Source: Aerococcaceae bacterium DSM 111020
GTDB lineage: Bacteria; Bacillota; Bacilli; Lactobacillales; Aerococcaceae
Direction: 5' to 3'
Assembly: GCA_015863185.1 (NCBI GenBank)
Contig: JACBXP010000005.1
Span: 1 to 64,000, forward strand
Length of the DNA stretch: 64,000 bases
The stretch's first letter is position 1; every line of letters begins with the position of its first letter. The position numbers and the translations under genes were made by a program. Under the pieces are notes generated by a model. That model made no database searches and was not told where the DNA came from. It was given only the letters and a program-made list of their open reading frames with translations. Shown here piece by piece: positions 17,290 to 26,576 of this stretch.

Positions 17290-17559
17290 ATGGCATTAAC
17301 AAAAGAACGTAAAGAAGAAATCGTTAAAGAGTATGCACAACACGAAGGAGACACTGGTTCTCCAGAAGTGCAAATTGCGTTATTAACAGCAGACATCAAC
17401 TCTCTAAACGAACACATCAAATCACATAAGAAAGATTACCATTCTTACCGTGGTTTAATGAAAAAAATCGGTCATCGTCGTAACTTACTTGCTTACTTAC
17501 GTGACAAGGATGTATCGCGTTACCGTGAATTAATTTCACGTTTAGAATTACGTCGTTAA
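17290..17559 (+). CDS. rpsO: 30S ribosomal protein S15
   Basis: 89 residues, the standard S15 length, with the conserved [31 protein letters not shown] and [12 protein letters not shown] segments. S15 binds the central domain of 16S rRNA as a primary assembly protein. GAAAGGGTGAAGG precedes the ATG. It is followed by its own terminator, then pnp, the conserved order. Confidence 0.98.
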   Translation: MALTKERKEEIVKEYAQHEGDTGSPEVQIALLTADINSLNEHIKSHKKDYHSYRGLMKKIGHRRNLLAYLRDKDVSRYRELISRLELRR

Positions 17560-17569
17560 TTAATATCTT

Positions 17570-17599
17570 AAGGATGACCCTAGGTCATCCTTGTTTTTG
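17570..17599 (+). terminator. rpsO terminator
   Basis: Perfect 10-bp stem AAGGATGACC/GGTCATCCTT (17570-17592) with a 3-nt loop and a following T run. Confidence 0.9.
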
Positions 17600-17605
17600 T
17601 ATAAT
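17600..17605 (+). promoter_or_regulatory. possible pnp -10 element
   Basis: A TATAAT directly after the rpsO terminator, 110 nt before pnp. No good -35 is seen. Confidence 0.35.
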
Positions 17606-17618
17606 TTAAATAAAAGGA

Positions 17619-17699
17619 ACGGGTGTATTCACTGAAAACTACTAAACAATTATGAGTTGAAATGAAACCTTCAATTGATATTTGTCTAGTAGTGCCCGT
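17619..17699 (+). promoter_or_regulatory. structured pnp leader
   Basis: Nested pairs ACGGG/CCCGT (17619-17623 with 17695-17699), ACTACTA/TAGTAGT (17638-17644 with 17687-17693) and AGTTGAA/TTCAATT (17655-17661 with 17670-17676) make one long stem ending 2 nt before the Shine-Dalgarno. PNPase autocontrol through a leader stem is known in enterobacteria; here it is only a structural analogy. Confidence 0.5.
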
Positions 17700-17714
17700 C
17701 AAAGGAGTGGAAAG

Positions 17715-19820
17715 ATGACAAAACAAGTATTTGAATTAGATTTTCGTGGCCGTAAACTTCAAGTTGATATCGGCCAAATGGCAAAACAAGCGAATGGTGC
17801 AGCGCTCATTCGTTATGGTGATACGGTAGTACTTGCTACCGCTGTCGCTTCCAAGAAACCATCCACGATGGATTTCTTCCCATTAACCGTGAATTATGAG
17901 GAGAAAATGTATTCCGTAGGGAAAGTACCTGGAGGGTTCTTGAAGCGTGAAGGACGTCCATCAGAAGATGCGACATTGACCGCACGTTTAATTGACCGTC
18001 CGATCCGCCCAATGTTTCCAGATGGGGTGCGTAATGAAATCCAAATCGTAGGGACCGTCTTATCCGTTGACCCAGACAATGCACCGGATATTACAGCTAT
18101 GTTTGGTGCATCACTGGCTCTAGGAATCTCAGATATTCCATTTGATGGGCCGATTGCGGGTGTCCATGTAGGGCGTGTCAATGGCGAATTGATCATTAAC
18201 CCAACGGTGGAACAAGCAGAACAGTCTGACATTGAATTAACCGTTGCTGGAACAGCAACAGCAATCAACATGGTTGAGTCTTCTGCCCAACAAGTCAATG
18301 AAGCGGATATGTTAGAGGCATTATTATTTGGCCATGAAGCAATCAAAGAATTGATTGCCTTCCAAAATGACATCATTGCAGAAGTCGGCAAAGAGAAATT
18401 CGAGTTGACGCTAGCTGAAACGATGCCGGATATTGAAGCACAAGTTCGTGCGAAATATCAAGAACCAATGATTACAGCCATTCAAACGCAAGAGAAGAAA
18501 GCGCGTGAAGCAGCGATTGCCGAAGTGATGCAAGAAGCCATGGCTGAATTCGAAGAGAATTATCAGGAAGATGCGAATTATCCTGAGATTATTAAGTCGG
18601 TCAATCGTGCCTTGCAAGATCTTGAAAAGGCTGAAGTGCGTCGTTTAATTACCAAAGAACGCATCCGTCCTGATGGCCGTCAAGTCGATGAAATCCGTCC
18701 ATTGGAATCACAAGTTGGTTTACTGCCACGAACTCATGGATCGGGATTATTCACACGGGGTCAAACACAAGCCTTAACAGTAGCGACTTTGGCACCATTA
18801 AGTGAATTCCAAATTATCGATGGCTTAGGAACTGAAGAGAAGAAACGTTTTATCCATCATTATAATTTCCCACCTTATTCCGTAGGTGAAACGGGAAGAA
18901 TGGGCAGTCCAGGCCGTCGTGAAGTCGGTCATGGTGCCTTGGGAGAGCGTGCGATTGCGCAAGTCATTCCGAGTGAAGAAGAATTCCCGTATATGATTCG
19001 TCTCGTATCAGAAGTATTAGAGTCGAACGGATCCTCTTCGCAAGCAAGTATTTGTGGCTCAACCCTCGCCCTAATGGATGCTGGTGTTCCTATCAAGGCA
19101 CCTGTGGCAGGAATTGCGATGGGGCTAGTGATGGATGGGGAGGATTATACTATCTTAACTGATATTCAAGGTTTGGAAGATGCTCTTGGTGATATGGACT
19201 TCAAAGTTGCCGGAACAGCGGAAGGAATCACGGCGCTTCAAATGGATATCAAAATCCAAGGGATTACTGAAGAAATCTTAAAAGAAGCCCTAGCACAAGC
19301 CAAAGATGCACGTCTAGCTATTCTTGATAATTTAACAGCGACGATTGCTGAACCGCGTGAAGAGTTGAGCCCATATGCACCGAAGATTGAAATGATTCAA
19401 ATCGATCCTGATGATATTAAAGTGGTCATCGGTAAAGGTGGCGACACAATCAATAAGATTATCGATGAAACAGGCGTGAAGATTGACATCGACGAAGATG
19501 GTAATGTCAGCGTGGCTTCTTCTGATCAAGCAATGATCGATCGAGCGATTGAAATCATTAAAGAATTAACCTTTAAAGTGCAACCAGGCATGATTTTCGA
19601 CGGAAAAGTCACACGTGTTGAGAATTATGGTGCCTTTGTTGAAGTAGCACCCGGTCAATCTGGTTTACTTCATGTGTCACAAATCTCGAAAGAGCGCATT
19701 AAAAATGTGTCGGATGTATTGTCGATTGGCGATACCATCAAAGTAAAAGTGACCGGTATTGATGAGCGTGGTCGCATTGATTTATCACATAAAGTGCTCT
19801 TGAAAGATGAAGAAAATTAA
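17715..19820 (+). CDS. pnp: polyribonucleotide nucleotidyltransferase (PNPase)
   Basis: 701 residues. This phosphorolytic 3'-5' exoribonuclease acts in mRNA decay. It has two RNase PH-like domains with an alpha-helical linker between them, a KH domain ([19 protein letters not shown]) and a C-terminal S1 domain ([16 protein letters not shown]). The catalytic-core signature [19 protein letters not shown] is present. ATG at 17715 is 7 nt after AAAGGAG (17701-17707); an in-frame start at 17682 would add 11 poor residues and lies inside the leader stem. Confidence 0.98.
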   Translation: MTKQVFELDFRGRKLQVDIGQMAKQANGAALIRYGDTVVLATAVASKKPSTMDFFPLTVNYEEKMYSVGKVPGGFLKREGRPSEDATLTARLIDRPIRPMFPDGVRNEIQIVGTVLSVDPDNAPDITAMFGASLALGISDIPFDGPIAGVHVGRVNGELIINPTVEQAEQSDIELTVAGTATAINMVESSAQQVNEADMLEALLFGHEAIKELIAFQNDIIAEVGKEKFELTLAETMPDIEAQVRAKYQEPMITAIQTQEKKAREAAIAEVMQEAMAEFEENYQEDANYPEIIKSVNRALQDLEKAEVRRLITKERIRPDGRQVDEIRPLESQVGLLPRTHGSGLFTRGQTQALTVATLAPLSEFQIIDGLGTEEKKRFIHHYNFPPYSVGETGRMGSPGRREVGHGALGERAIAQVIPSEEEFPYMIRLVSEVLESNGSSSQASICGSTLALMDAGVPIKAPVAGIAMGLVMDGEDYTILTDIQGLEDALGDMDFKVAGTAEGITALQMDIKIQGITEEILKEALAQAKDARLAILDNLTATIAEPREELSPYAPKIEMIQIDPDDIKVVIGKGGDTINKIIDETGVKIDIDEDGNVSVASSDQAMIDRAIEIIKELTFKVQPGMIFDGKVTRVENYGAFVEVAPGQSGLLHVSQISKERIKNVSDVLSIGDTIKVKVTGIDERGRIDLSHKVLLKDEEN

Positions 19821-19833
19821 TCTGAAACATTGA

Positions 19834-19861
19834 ACGACTATCTGCGGATAGTCGTTTTTTT
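19834..19861 (+). terminator. pnp terminator
   Basis: Perfect 9-bp stem ACGACTATC/GATAGTCGT with loop TGCG, then TTTTTTT. Confidence 0.92.
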
Positions 19862-20068
19862 AATGCTTTAAAATTAAAAGAGCTTAGCTCTGTGTATCAC
19901 TGAAAGAAACGCTCACAAACCTTATATCGTCTGTTCCGATATTATTGTTCTAATGGCTTTCATATGAAACCAAATACTCCCAAGCTCACATTGAAGAATC
20001 TCATGTGTCATTGTAAACGTTTTTAAAGAGTCGTTCCAAGAATACAATTTAATAAAGCGTGAAGGGTG
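19862..20068. other. intergenic between pnp and rnjB
   Basis: No gene is seen. It contains only a short GAGC/GCTC hairpin and a weak cre-like stretch near 20011-20025 that I do not accept as a CcpA site. Confidence 0.5.
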
Positions 20069-20077
20069 TGCTATAAT
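20069..20077 (+). promoter_or_regulatory. rnjB extended -10 promoter
   Basis: TGCTATAAT, a full extended -10, 62 nt before the rnjB start. The -35 is weak. The transcript would start almost exactly at an ATG (20085) opening a 20-codon frame that overlaps the rnjB start. Confidence 0.6.
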
Positions 20078-20139
20078 GAATAATATGAACAAACAGTTAA
20101 ATTATCTGAAAAAGATAAAATATTATGATGAGGTGAAGT

Positions 20140-21831
20140 ATGAGTAAATCAATTAAAATCATTCCTCTTGGCGGTGTTCGCGAAGAAGGAAAAAATATGT
20201 ACATTGTAGAGGTGAATGATGCCATTTTCATATTGGATTGTGGCCTTGTTTATCCGGAGGAAGAACTATTAGGAATCGATGCGGTGATTCCTGATTTTAC
20301 TTATTTAGAAGAAAATAAAGAACGCATTGTAGGCGTCTTCTTAAGTCATGGGCATGATGATGCGATTGGCGCATTGCCTTATTTATTAGAAGTGATCTCT
20401 GTGCCTGTCTTTGGGACAGAGTTAACCATTGAATTAGCAAAATTGGCTTGCAATAAAAAGCAAAAAGAATCTAAATCTAAATTCGATGACTTTTATGTGA
20501 TAGATGGCGACACCGAAATTGAATTCGATGAAGCAACCATCAGCTTCTTCAAGACGACGCATTCGATTCCAGATTCAGTGGGAATTGTCGTCCACACAGA
20601 TGAAGGGGCCATTGTTTATACTGGTGACTTTAAATTCGACCCGAGTGCTCAGGATGGTTACAAGACAGACTACAAACGCTTAACAGAATTAGGCACCAAT
20701 GGCGTTCTTGCATTGATGGCTGATTCAGCGAATGCTGAATATGCGATGCTGAACTTGACGGATACCAAGCTAGTGGAAGAGATGAAAGAAGTCTTCCTCA
20801 ATGCCGAAGGTCGCGTGATTGTGGCCAGTATCGGTAGTAATATCGTGCGCATTCAACAAGTCTTAATGGCTGCGACTGAAACGGGACGTAAAGTCTTTAT
20901 TTCAGGTGACCGTTTGTATGACATTGTTGATTTGGCGATTAAATTAAACAAAATCGAAATCAAGAGTCGCAAAGACATTGGAATTATGCGCGATATTGAT
21001 AAGACACCGGATGAAGAGATTGTCGTTCTTGAAACGGGGGATGTAGGCGAACCGATTCAAGCCCTACAAACCATGGCTCAAAATCGCCACCGTGATATTC
21101 AATTGAAACAAGGCGATTTAGTATATCTTGCGACGACACCGTCAACAGCGATGGAAACAACCTTGGCAAAGACGAAAGATATGATTTATCGTGCGGGCGC
21201 TTCAGTCGCCTCGATCACCGATAATTACCGTGTTTCTGGACATGCTACACAAGGCGATCTTCAATTATTGATGGATTTATTGCGACCAAAATATATCATC
21301 CCGATTAATGGGGAATCCAGAATGTTATTTGCGCATGGTAAATTGGCCTTAGAATTAGGATATGCTGAGAGTCAGATTTTCTATCCTAAATTAGGAGACG
21401 TCATTGAATACAGCAAAAATAGAATGCAAATCACCAACTCCGTTCCATCAGGTGATGTATTAATTGATGGAATTGGGGTCGGGGATATCGGAAATGTTGT
21501 CTTAAGAGACCGCCGTATTCTGTCAGAAGATGGTATCTTCGTTGTTGTCGCAACGATTAGTCGTCGCTTGAAACGTGTCCTCGTTGGACCACAAATCACT
21601 TCTCGTGGCTTTGTCTATATGAAGACCAGTATTGATTTGATTCAAGAATGTTCAGATATGACCTTAGATATTTTAGAAAAACATTTAGCAGATGATAAAT
21701 TCGATTGGGGCGATCTGAAGGGTGATTTACGTGAAAAACTCGGGAAATACCTCTTTAAAGAAACGAAACGCCGTCCAGTGATTTTGCCGATTATTATGGA
21801 GGCATCCAGTTATCAGCCAGAAAAAGACTAA
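20140..21831 (+). CDS. rnjB: ribonuclease J2
   Basis: 563 residues, RNase J family: metallo-beta-lactamase fold, beta-CASP domain and C-terminal domain. It takes part in 5'-end-dependent RNA decay with RNase J1. The metal motif reads SHGHDDAIGALPYLL: the final histidine of HxHxDH is Ala. This degenerate form is typical of the J2 paralogue in lactic acid bacteria and implies weak catalysis and a mainly structural role. ATG follows GATGAGGTG. The next gene starts 15 nt later and is probably in the same operon. Confidence 0.9.
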   Translation: MSKSIKIIPLGGVREEGKNMYIVEVNDAIFILDCGLVYPEEELLGIDAVIPDFTYLEENKERIVGVFLSHGHDDAIGALPYLLEVISVPVFGTELTIELAKLACNKKQKESKSKFDDFYVIDGDTEIEFDEATISFFKTTHSIPDSVGIVVHTDEGAIVYTGDFKFDPSAQDGYKTDYKRLTELGTNGVLALMADSANAEYAMLNLTDTKLVEEMKEVFLNAEGRVIVASIGSNIVRIQQVLMAATETGRKVFISGDRLYDIVDLAIKLNKIEIKSRKDIGIMRDIDKTPDEEIVVLETGDVGEPIQALQTMAQNRHRDIQLKQGDLVYLATTPSTAMETTLAKTKDMIYRAGASVASITDNYRVSGHATQGDLQLLMDLLRPKYIIPINGESRMLFAHGKLALELGYAESQIFYPKLGDVIEYSKNRMQITNSVPSGDVLIDGIGVGDIGNVVLRDRRILSEDGIFVVVATISRRLKRVLVGPQITSRGFVYMKTSIDLIQECSDMTLDILEKHLADDKFDWGDLKGDLREKLGKYLFKETKRRPVILPIIMEASSYQPEKD

Positions 21832-21846
21832 TGGAGGAATGTATTT

Positions 21847-22449
21847 GTGAATAAAAGAACCGCTAATTTATTAATGACCATGCTTATCGCAATGGTGCTT
21901 GCGATTGGTTTAGGAATGGTTCCCCTTCATATTCCAATGGGGCAGCAGACGATCTATTTATTGTTAACCTTACTTCCCATTATTTATTTAGCATTTCGTT
22001 ATGGGCCAGCAACCAGTATTGTAGCAGGTGCCATAACGGGTCTCATCCTCGGCTTGATACAAAGATCACTGCAGGATTGGATGCAGATAGTGTTATTAGA
22101 TATCCTTCCTTTATTGTCAGCAGGACTGGCGGGATTATTTGCCCGTAATACGCATAAGACATTAAACAATCACCGTTACAGTTCAACCTATTTGAATATT
22201 TGGACAGGAAGTTTACTGGCTTATTTAGTTTATGGTGTGGTGAAATTCTGGTTAATACCATTCGTTATGACCGTACCGACGAATCCATTAGCGATTAATC
22301 AATTATCTTTTTGGTTGAGTATTGTGGTCAGCTGGGTCATTACCGCTGCCATTATTTCACTATTAGCTAAGTGGAAGCCAAGTGCAATTATTCCACCGCG
22401 CAGCCGTTATCTTAGTCGTAAAGAGACCTCATCCTTATTAAATGATTAA
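21847..22449 (+). CDS. thiT: ThiT-like energy-coupling thiamine transporter S component
   Basis: 200 residues with about six transmembrane segments. The central LPLLSAGLAGLFAR and following GSLLAYLVYGVVKFW resemble the ThiT/YuaJ family of thiamine S components, which work with a shared ECF ATPase/EcfT module not seen here. It starts at GTG with GGAGG 8 nt upstream, co-transcribed with rnjB, and ends at a strong terminator. No THI-box riboswitch is recognisable upstream. thiN, which converts thiamine to TPP, is 20 kb away. Another vitamin S component is possible. Confidence 0.6.
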   Translation: MNKRTANLLMTMLIAMVLAIGLGMVPLHIPMGQQTIYLLLTLLPIIYLAFRYGPATSIVAGAITGLILGLIQRSLQDWMQIVLLDILPLLSAGLAGLFARNTHKTLNNHRYSSTYLNIWTGSLLAYLVYGVVKFWLIPFVMTVPTNPLAINQLSFWLSIVVSWVITAAIISLLAKWKPSAIIPPRSRYLSRKETSSLLND

Positions 22450-22462
22450 TAATAGATAAAAT

Positions 22463-22503
22463 AAAGACCATCATCCGGGGAAAATGGATGATGGTCTTTT
22501 TGT
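22463..22503. terminator. strong terminator after the rnjB-thiT operon
   Basis: Perfect 14-bp stem (22463-22476 with 22486-22499), 9-nt loop, then a T run on +. The A-rich left flank means it may also stop transcripts of the opposite-strand gene. Confidence 0.92.
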
Positions 22504-22549
22504 TGTTTCATCAAGATTATTTGGCAGAATAAGCTTGAGGAATATTTGA

Positions 22550-22900
22550 TTAACAAGAGGATACCGTCAGTATTTGATCGAGGGGGAGATAAATTGAATA
22601 ATTTGTCTGTTCCGGTTGAAGCGCAATCGTTTGGTTCATCTGAACGGGTGATAAGACCTGCGCAATCAGTTCCCCTCGTTTGAGGACATCCTGATCATAG
22701 TATTCAAATGAAATACTGACTAAATCGGTGGAAACATAATGGTCATGTAGAATTTGTTCTACTTGTGACCGTGGCATTAAGTATTGATCATGATCCATCG
22801 TAAAATCAGGTAATGTAAAAGTGTCAATAAATTGATTGGATAATTGGTTGATTTTGTTAAGCGTACGCTGGAATGGTACGTGGTTGAATGGTATTTCCAT
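22550..22900 (-). CDS. YolD-like protein, SOS-controlled
   Basis: 116 residues. The second half (STDLVSISFEYYDQDV..GELIAQVLSPVQMNQTIAL..YSIYLPLDQILTV) fits the YolD-like family, whose members usually sit beside Y-family DNA polymerases and are DNA-damage induced. GGAGGAG is 6 nt before the ATG at 22900; an ATG six codons earlier would overlap that site. The promoter carries two LexA boxes. No polymerase gene is adjacent, so it is an orphan. The YolD call is from pattern and regulation together. Confidence 0.65.
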   Translation of the reverse strand: MEIPFNHVPFQRTLNKINQLSNQFIDTFTLPDFTMDHDQYLMPRSQVEQILHDHYVSTDLVSISFEYYDQDVLKRGELIAQVLSPVQMNQTIALQPEQTNYSIYLPLDQILTVSSC

Positions 22901-22911
22901 GATATCTCCTC

Positions 22912-22961
22912 CGAACATTTGTTTGCATTTATAGTATACGAACTTTTGTTCCCCTCGTCAA
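22912..22961 (-). promoter_or_regulatory. double LexA-box promoter of the YolD-like gene
   Basis: On the - strand, TTGACG (22961-22956), a 17-nt spacer and TATACT (22938-22933). One SOS box, CGAACTTTTGTTCC (22939-22952 as read on +), fills the spacer. A second, CGAACATTTGTTTG (22912-22925), overlaps the transcription start and leader up to the Shine-Dalgarno. Confidence 0.85.
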
Positions 22962-23117
22962 GCAAAATATTAAAATAATAAAATTATTTTTAATGAAGAT
23001 ACTATGAGAGTTAAATTGATAGCGTTTGCATAAAATTTAGTTTCAAATTATATGTACAATATATCAATAGTTTTTCAAAAGAATCTCATCGAATCAATTT
23101 ATTTCAAGCATTTGACT

Positions 23118-23145
23118 TTGATAAATATATAATTTTTGTTATAAT
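23118..23145 (+). promoter_or_regulatory. promoter of the ntp ATPase operon
   Basis: TTGATA (23118-23123), 16-nt spacer, TATAAT (23140-23145) with extended TGT. It starts a very AT-rich leader of about 25 nt before ntpF. Confidence 0.65.
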
Positions 23146-23175
23146 AGTATAGAATTGAAATTAGGGGGTGTGTAG

Positions 23176-23499
23176 ATGGCAAAGTCGACTTTACAAATGA
23201 TCCAAGCAATTGAAGATCGTGCAGCGCAATTAGAAAAAGATTATCAAGCGCAAATTACGACACTCGAGGAGAAACAAGAAGAACAACTCAAACAAGAGAC
23301 AGAACAAATGCAATTGGATTATCAAGAATCCTTGCAGGCATTCAAGCAACAGTTAGAAGAAGAGCTCACTTCAGCGCAGAATGATTTGAAAGAAGCGCAG
23401 ACAGCTTACAATGCCAAGACGAATGATGCAATGACAGGTATGAGAGAAGAATTAATTGAGAATATTGTTAAAGAGGTGGTGAATAAATATGGCAATTAG
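23176..23499 (+). CDS. ntpF: V-type Na+-ATPase subunit NtpF (peripheral stalk G/H-type)
   Basis: 107 residues, almost wholly coiled coil and rich in Q, E and K, the usual form of the stalk subunit that pairs with NtpE to hold the catalytic head still. Sequence alone is low-complexity, so the call relies on its place as first gene of the F-I-K-E-C-G-A-B-D order known from Enterococcus hirae. AGGGGGTG precedes the ATG. It overlaps ntpI by 11 nt. Confidence 0.85.
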   Translation: MAKSTLQMIQAIEDRAAQLEKDYQAQITTLEEKQEEQLKQETEQMQLDYQESLQAFKQQLEEELTSAQNDLKEAQTAYNAKTNDAMTGMREELIENIVKEVVNKYGN

Positions 23500-25483
23500 C
23501 CCAATGAAACGAATTAGTTTATTAGCGGCAGAGGACTTGGTTGATGATGTCTTAACGATTATGCAAGGTTTGCAAGAAGTTGAGATTATTGACCTGCATG
23601 ATGCAGCTCAGTGGGATAGTGTCGATGATAAAACGGAGTCGCTAATTGATGAGTATGCCAAAGATCATGAATTAACGAGTTCTGATATTATCGAAGATTA
23701 TGAGACAAGAACACACCGAATCGAACGTGCCATCGAACAAATTCAAAAATTCGTCCCTCAAGCACCTTTCTTACAACGGATGCGTGCTGGGAAACGAGAA
23801 GTAACGTACCGTCAGATTGAAACACATGGTAGACAGTTCGATGAGGAACAAGTGGTCAACGATACATTGAACAAAATTAAACGTCTTCGCATTCTTGAAG
23901 ATGATATCGAAGTGTATCGTGAAGAGATCGATAAATTATATAAATGGCGCAAATTAGAAGTCACGCCAAAGAGATTGCGTTCTTTTAAATATGTGACAGG
24001 TGTTATCGGAAGAGTTCCGACAACCAATGAAGACGAAATCATCAAGCACCTTAAAGAAGACGAAGACTTAAAATATGAAACAGTCTTTGTTGATGAGAAT
24101 GATTATGGTGTCGTCGTTTTAAGTTACAACAAGAATCGTAGTGAAATATTAGAAGAATTGAAACAATATCAATTCATTCCATTTAATTACTATGATGAAT
24201 TGCTTCCTTCGGAGAAGATTAAGCAATATGAAATATTAACCGAAAGTTCAAAAGAAGAACGTCAAAAATTAATTCAAGAATTAAAATCAAATAAAGCGGT
24301 CTTAGAAGATTTACAACTTCAATATGAATACGTTAATAACTTAACGGCTCGTGAAAAGGCCAAATATGCTTTTGCTAGGTCGAAGCATTTGATTGCGATT
24401 CAAGGATGGATTGAAGCAAACAATGTGGATCATTTCCTTGGTATCTTGAATCGTTATATTGATGAAGAAGTCTTAGTGAAGGTAGAAGACCCACAAGAAA
24501 TTGATTACGGACATGTGCCAACGAAACTTAGAAATAACAAACTTGTGGCACCGTTCGAGATGATTACGAATATGTATGGGGTGCCGAATTATGATGAAAT
24601 CGATCCGACACCATTAGTCATGCCATTCTATGCGTTGTTTTTCGGAATGATGTTGGCTGATTTGGGTTATGGTCTTATTTTATTACTGGGTTCAGCCATT
24701 CCATTACTGTTATTTAATTTAACGAAATCACAAAAACAAACCTTATCGTTAGTATTAACTTTGGCAGTGTCAACGATTGTCTGGGGTGTTATCTACGGGT
24801 CATTCTTTGGATTTACGATTGAATGGATGCAGATTGTTAACTTACAAGAGTCGGTCATGGAAGTGATGATCTTCTCCATGGGACTTGGACTCATCCATAT
24901 GGGAATTGCTTTTGGTCTGAACACCTATTTGAAGTTTAAGAACAAAGAATATGCGACAGGATTTGCTGAAGGATTGCATTGGATATTAGTGATTGTATCC
25001 GTGGTCTTGATGATTATCGGTTCCGTGTATAGTCCTTTATCGATTCTATTTAATGTCGGAATTGGCTTAGTGATTCTAAGTTTTATTGGAATGTTCGTCT
25101 CTTATGTGGTTGATGCAGGAAGTATTGCTGGGATTGGACCGGGATTACTGGGCCTCATTAATGGGGTTAGTTATTTTGGTGACGTGATCAGTTATTCTCG
25201 TCTGATGGCATTAGGACTATCTGGTGTCAGTATCGGGGCGGCATTTAACTTGATTATTGCACAATTCCCACCTGTTGCCAGATTTACAATTGGGCTCTTG
25301 CTCTTTGCAGGACTGCATTTATTCAATATGTTCTTATCTGTCTTAACCGGTGGAGTACACAGTTTACGTCTAATCTTTGTAGAGTTCTTTGGTAAATTCT
25401 ACACGGGTCAAGGTCGTGAATTTGATCCATTAGAAGTCGAAGAAAAATATGTCACTATAAAAAACAAAAAAATGGAGGATTAA
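23489..25483 (+). CDS. ntpI: V-type Na+-ATPase subunit NtpI (a-subunit)
   Basis: 664 residues. The N-terminal cytoplasmic half (about 1-340) is helical and binds the stalks. The C-terminal half has about seven or eight membrane segments and forms the ion half-channels beside the K ring. The essential arginine is probably the one in YFGDVISYSRLMALGLSG, and the family segment PFYALFFGMMLADLGYGL is present. The start overlaps ntpF; the stop is 4 nt from ntpK. Confidence 0.95.
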   Translation: MAISPMKRISLLAAEDLVDDVLTIMQGLQEVEIIDLHDAAQWDSVDDKTESLIDEYAKDHELTSSDIIEDYETRTHRIERAIEQIQKFVPQAPFLQRMRAGKREVTYRQIETHGRQFDEEQVVNDTLNKIKRLRILEDDIEVYREEIDKLYKWRKLEVTPKRLRSFKYVTGVIGRVPTTNEDEIIKHLKEDEDLKYETVFVDENDYGVVVLSYNKNRSEILEELKQYQFIPFNYYDELLPSEKIKQYEILTESSKEERQKLIQELKSNKAVLEDLQLQYEYVNNLTAREKAKYAFARSKHLIAIQGWIEANNVDHFLGILNRYIDEEVLVKVEDPQEIDYGHVPTKLRNNKLVAPFEMITNMYGVPNYDEIDPTPLVMPFYALFFGMMLADLGYGLILLLGSAIPLLLFNLTKSQKQTLSLVLTLAVSTIVWGVIYGSFFGFTIEWMQIVNLQESVMEVMIFSMGLGLIHMGIAFGLNTYLKFKNKEYATGFAEGLHWILVIVSVVLMIIGSVYSPLSILFNVGIGLVILSFIGMFVSYVVDAGSIAGIGPGLLGLINGVSYFGDVISYSRLMALGLSGVSIGAAFNLIIAQFPPVARFTIGLLLFAGLHLFNMFLSVLTGGVHSLRLIFVEFFGKFYTGQGREFDPLEVEEKYVTIKNKKMED

Positions 25484-25487
25484 GCGA

Positions 25488-25943
25488 ATGGAATTTATTT
25501 ATGAACATGGTGGAACGATTTTAGCAGGTATTGGAGTCTTCTTAGCTGTATCACTTTGTGGGATCTCGTCAGCACGTGGATTAGGACGTGTCGGTGTATC
25601 AGCAGCGGCTTTACTGAAAGAAGAACCAGAAAAATTCGCACAAGCATTGATTTTACAATTGATGCCAGCATCTCAAGGATTATATGGATTCGTTATCGGA
25701 TTCTTAATTTGGTTACAAATGGATGGTGGCTTAACACTTGAACAAGGATTTGGTTTATTGATTGCTGCATTACCAATTGCTATTGTTGGTTATTACACAG
25801 CAGGCAACCAAGCAGACGTTGCGGTTGCTTCTATGGGAATCCTTGCTAAACGTCCAGAAGAGAACTCACGAGGTATTATTCTTTGTTCGATGGTTGAGAT
25901 GTATGCGATCTTAGCATTTGCGATGTCTTTCCTATTAATTTAA
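25488..25943 (+). CDS. ntpK: V-type Na+-ATPase subunit NtpK (rotor ring proteolipid)
   Basis: 151 residues, a duplicated four-helix hairpin that forms the rotor ring. The ion-binding Glu is E137 (SMVEMYAIL). S62 and Q63 (MPASQGLYG) and Q108 (TAGNQADV) align with E. hirae T64, Q65 and Q110 around E139, so the Na+ site appears conserved with a Thr-to-Ser change. Sodium rather than proton pumping is therefore likely. Confidence 0.96.
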   Translation: MEFIYEHGGTILAGIGVFLAVSLCGISSARGLGRVGVSAAALLKEEPEKFAQALILQLMPASQGLYGFVIGFLIWLQMDGGLTLEQGFGLLIAALPIAIVGYYTAGNQADVAVASMGILAKRPEENSRGIILCSMVEMYAILAFAMSFLLI

Positions 25944-25983
25944 TAATGTATCGACCAACACAAATTAATAAGGAGGGAATGGA

Positions 25984-26568
25984 ATGAGCGAATACACACA
26001 ATTAGAAAGATCGGTCATTGAACAAGCCCACCAACGAGGCGAATCAGCAGTAGAGCGAGCAAGACAACGACTCGTCACTGAATATGAAGACCAATTACAG
26101 GAACATAAAGAACAATTAACGCAGAAATATCAGTCGAAACGTTCAACCTTACGTAATGAGTTAGAACAAGAAATTCAACAATTACAAAACAAACGAAGCG
26201 TCTTAGCGTTAGAAGCGAAACAAAATGTGTTGACTGAATTATATGAAGCAGCGGTGCAACGAATGAATCATTGGGACCGTGAAGAACAACTGACTTTTCT
26301 ATATAAAGTTCTCGAAAAATATCGGGGAAATGATTTCTCCTTGAAATTCGGAGAATTCACACAGCAACACCTCACAGAAGGTGATATTCAAGCGTTAAAA
26401 GAACAGTTCCCAGAGATGACTTTGGTCAATGAAACATTTGCTCGTCAAGGTGGCTTCGTGGTTTCACTCGATCGAATTGATTACAATTACTTATATTCAA
26501 GATTGGTTGAATTGAGTAAAGAGGACATGAATCTAAAAATTGTACAACGAATTTTTGAGAAAGAATAG
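25984..26568 (+). CDS. ntpE: V-type Na+-ATPase subunit NtpE (peripheral stalk)
   Basis: 194 residues. A long N-terminal coiled coil (about 10-90, with ERARQRLVTEYEDQLQEHKEQ) is followed by a compact C-terminal domain that caps the catalytic head; RQGGFVVSLDRIDYNYLYSRL is the family end. AAGGAGGG precedes the ATG. It forms the stator stalk with NtpF. Confidence 0.92.
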   Translation: MSEYTQLERSVIEQAHQRGESAVERARQRLVTEYEDQLQEHKEQLTQKYQSKRSTLRNELEQEIQQLQNKRSVLALEAKQNVLTELYEAAVQRMNHWDREEQLTFLYKVLEKYRGNDFSLKFGEFTQQHLTEGDIQALKEQFPEMTLVNETFARQGGFVVSLDRIDYNYLYSRLVELSKEDMNLKIVQRIFEKE

Positions 26569-26576
26569 GTGAAGAT

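Noticed and set aside
17894-18391. 165-codon frame antisense to pnp
   Set aside because: Pnp is certain here; the reverse frame has no promoter, ribosome binding site or recognisable family.
20011-20025. cre-like sequence upstream of rnjB
   Set aside because: One mismatch at a conserved C, asymmetric, and far from the -10; chance match is likely in AT-rich DNA.
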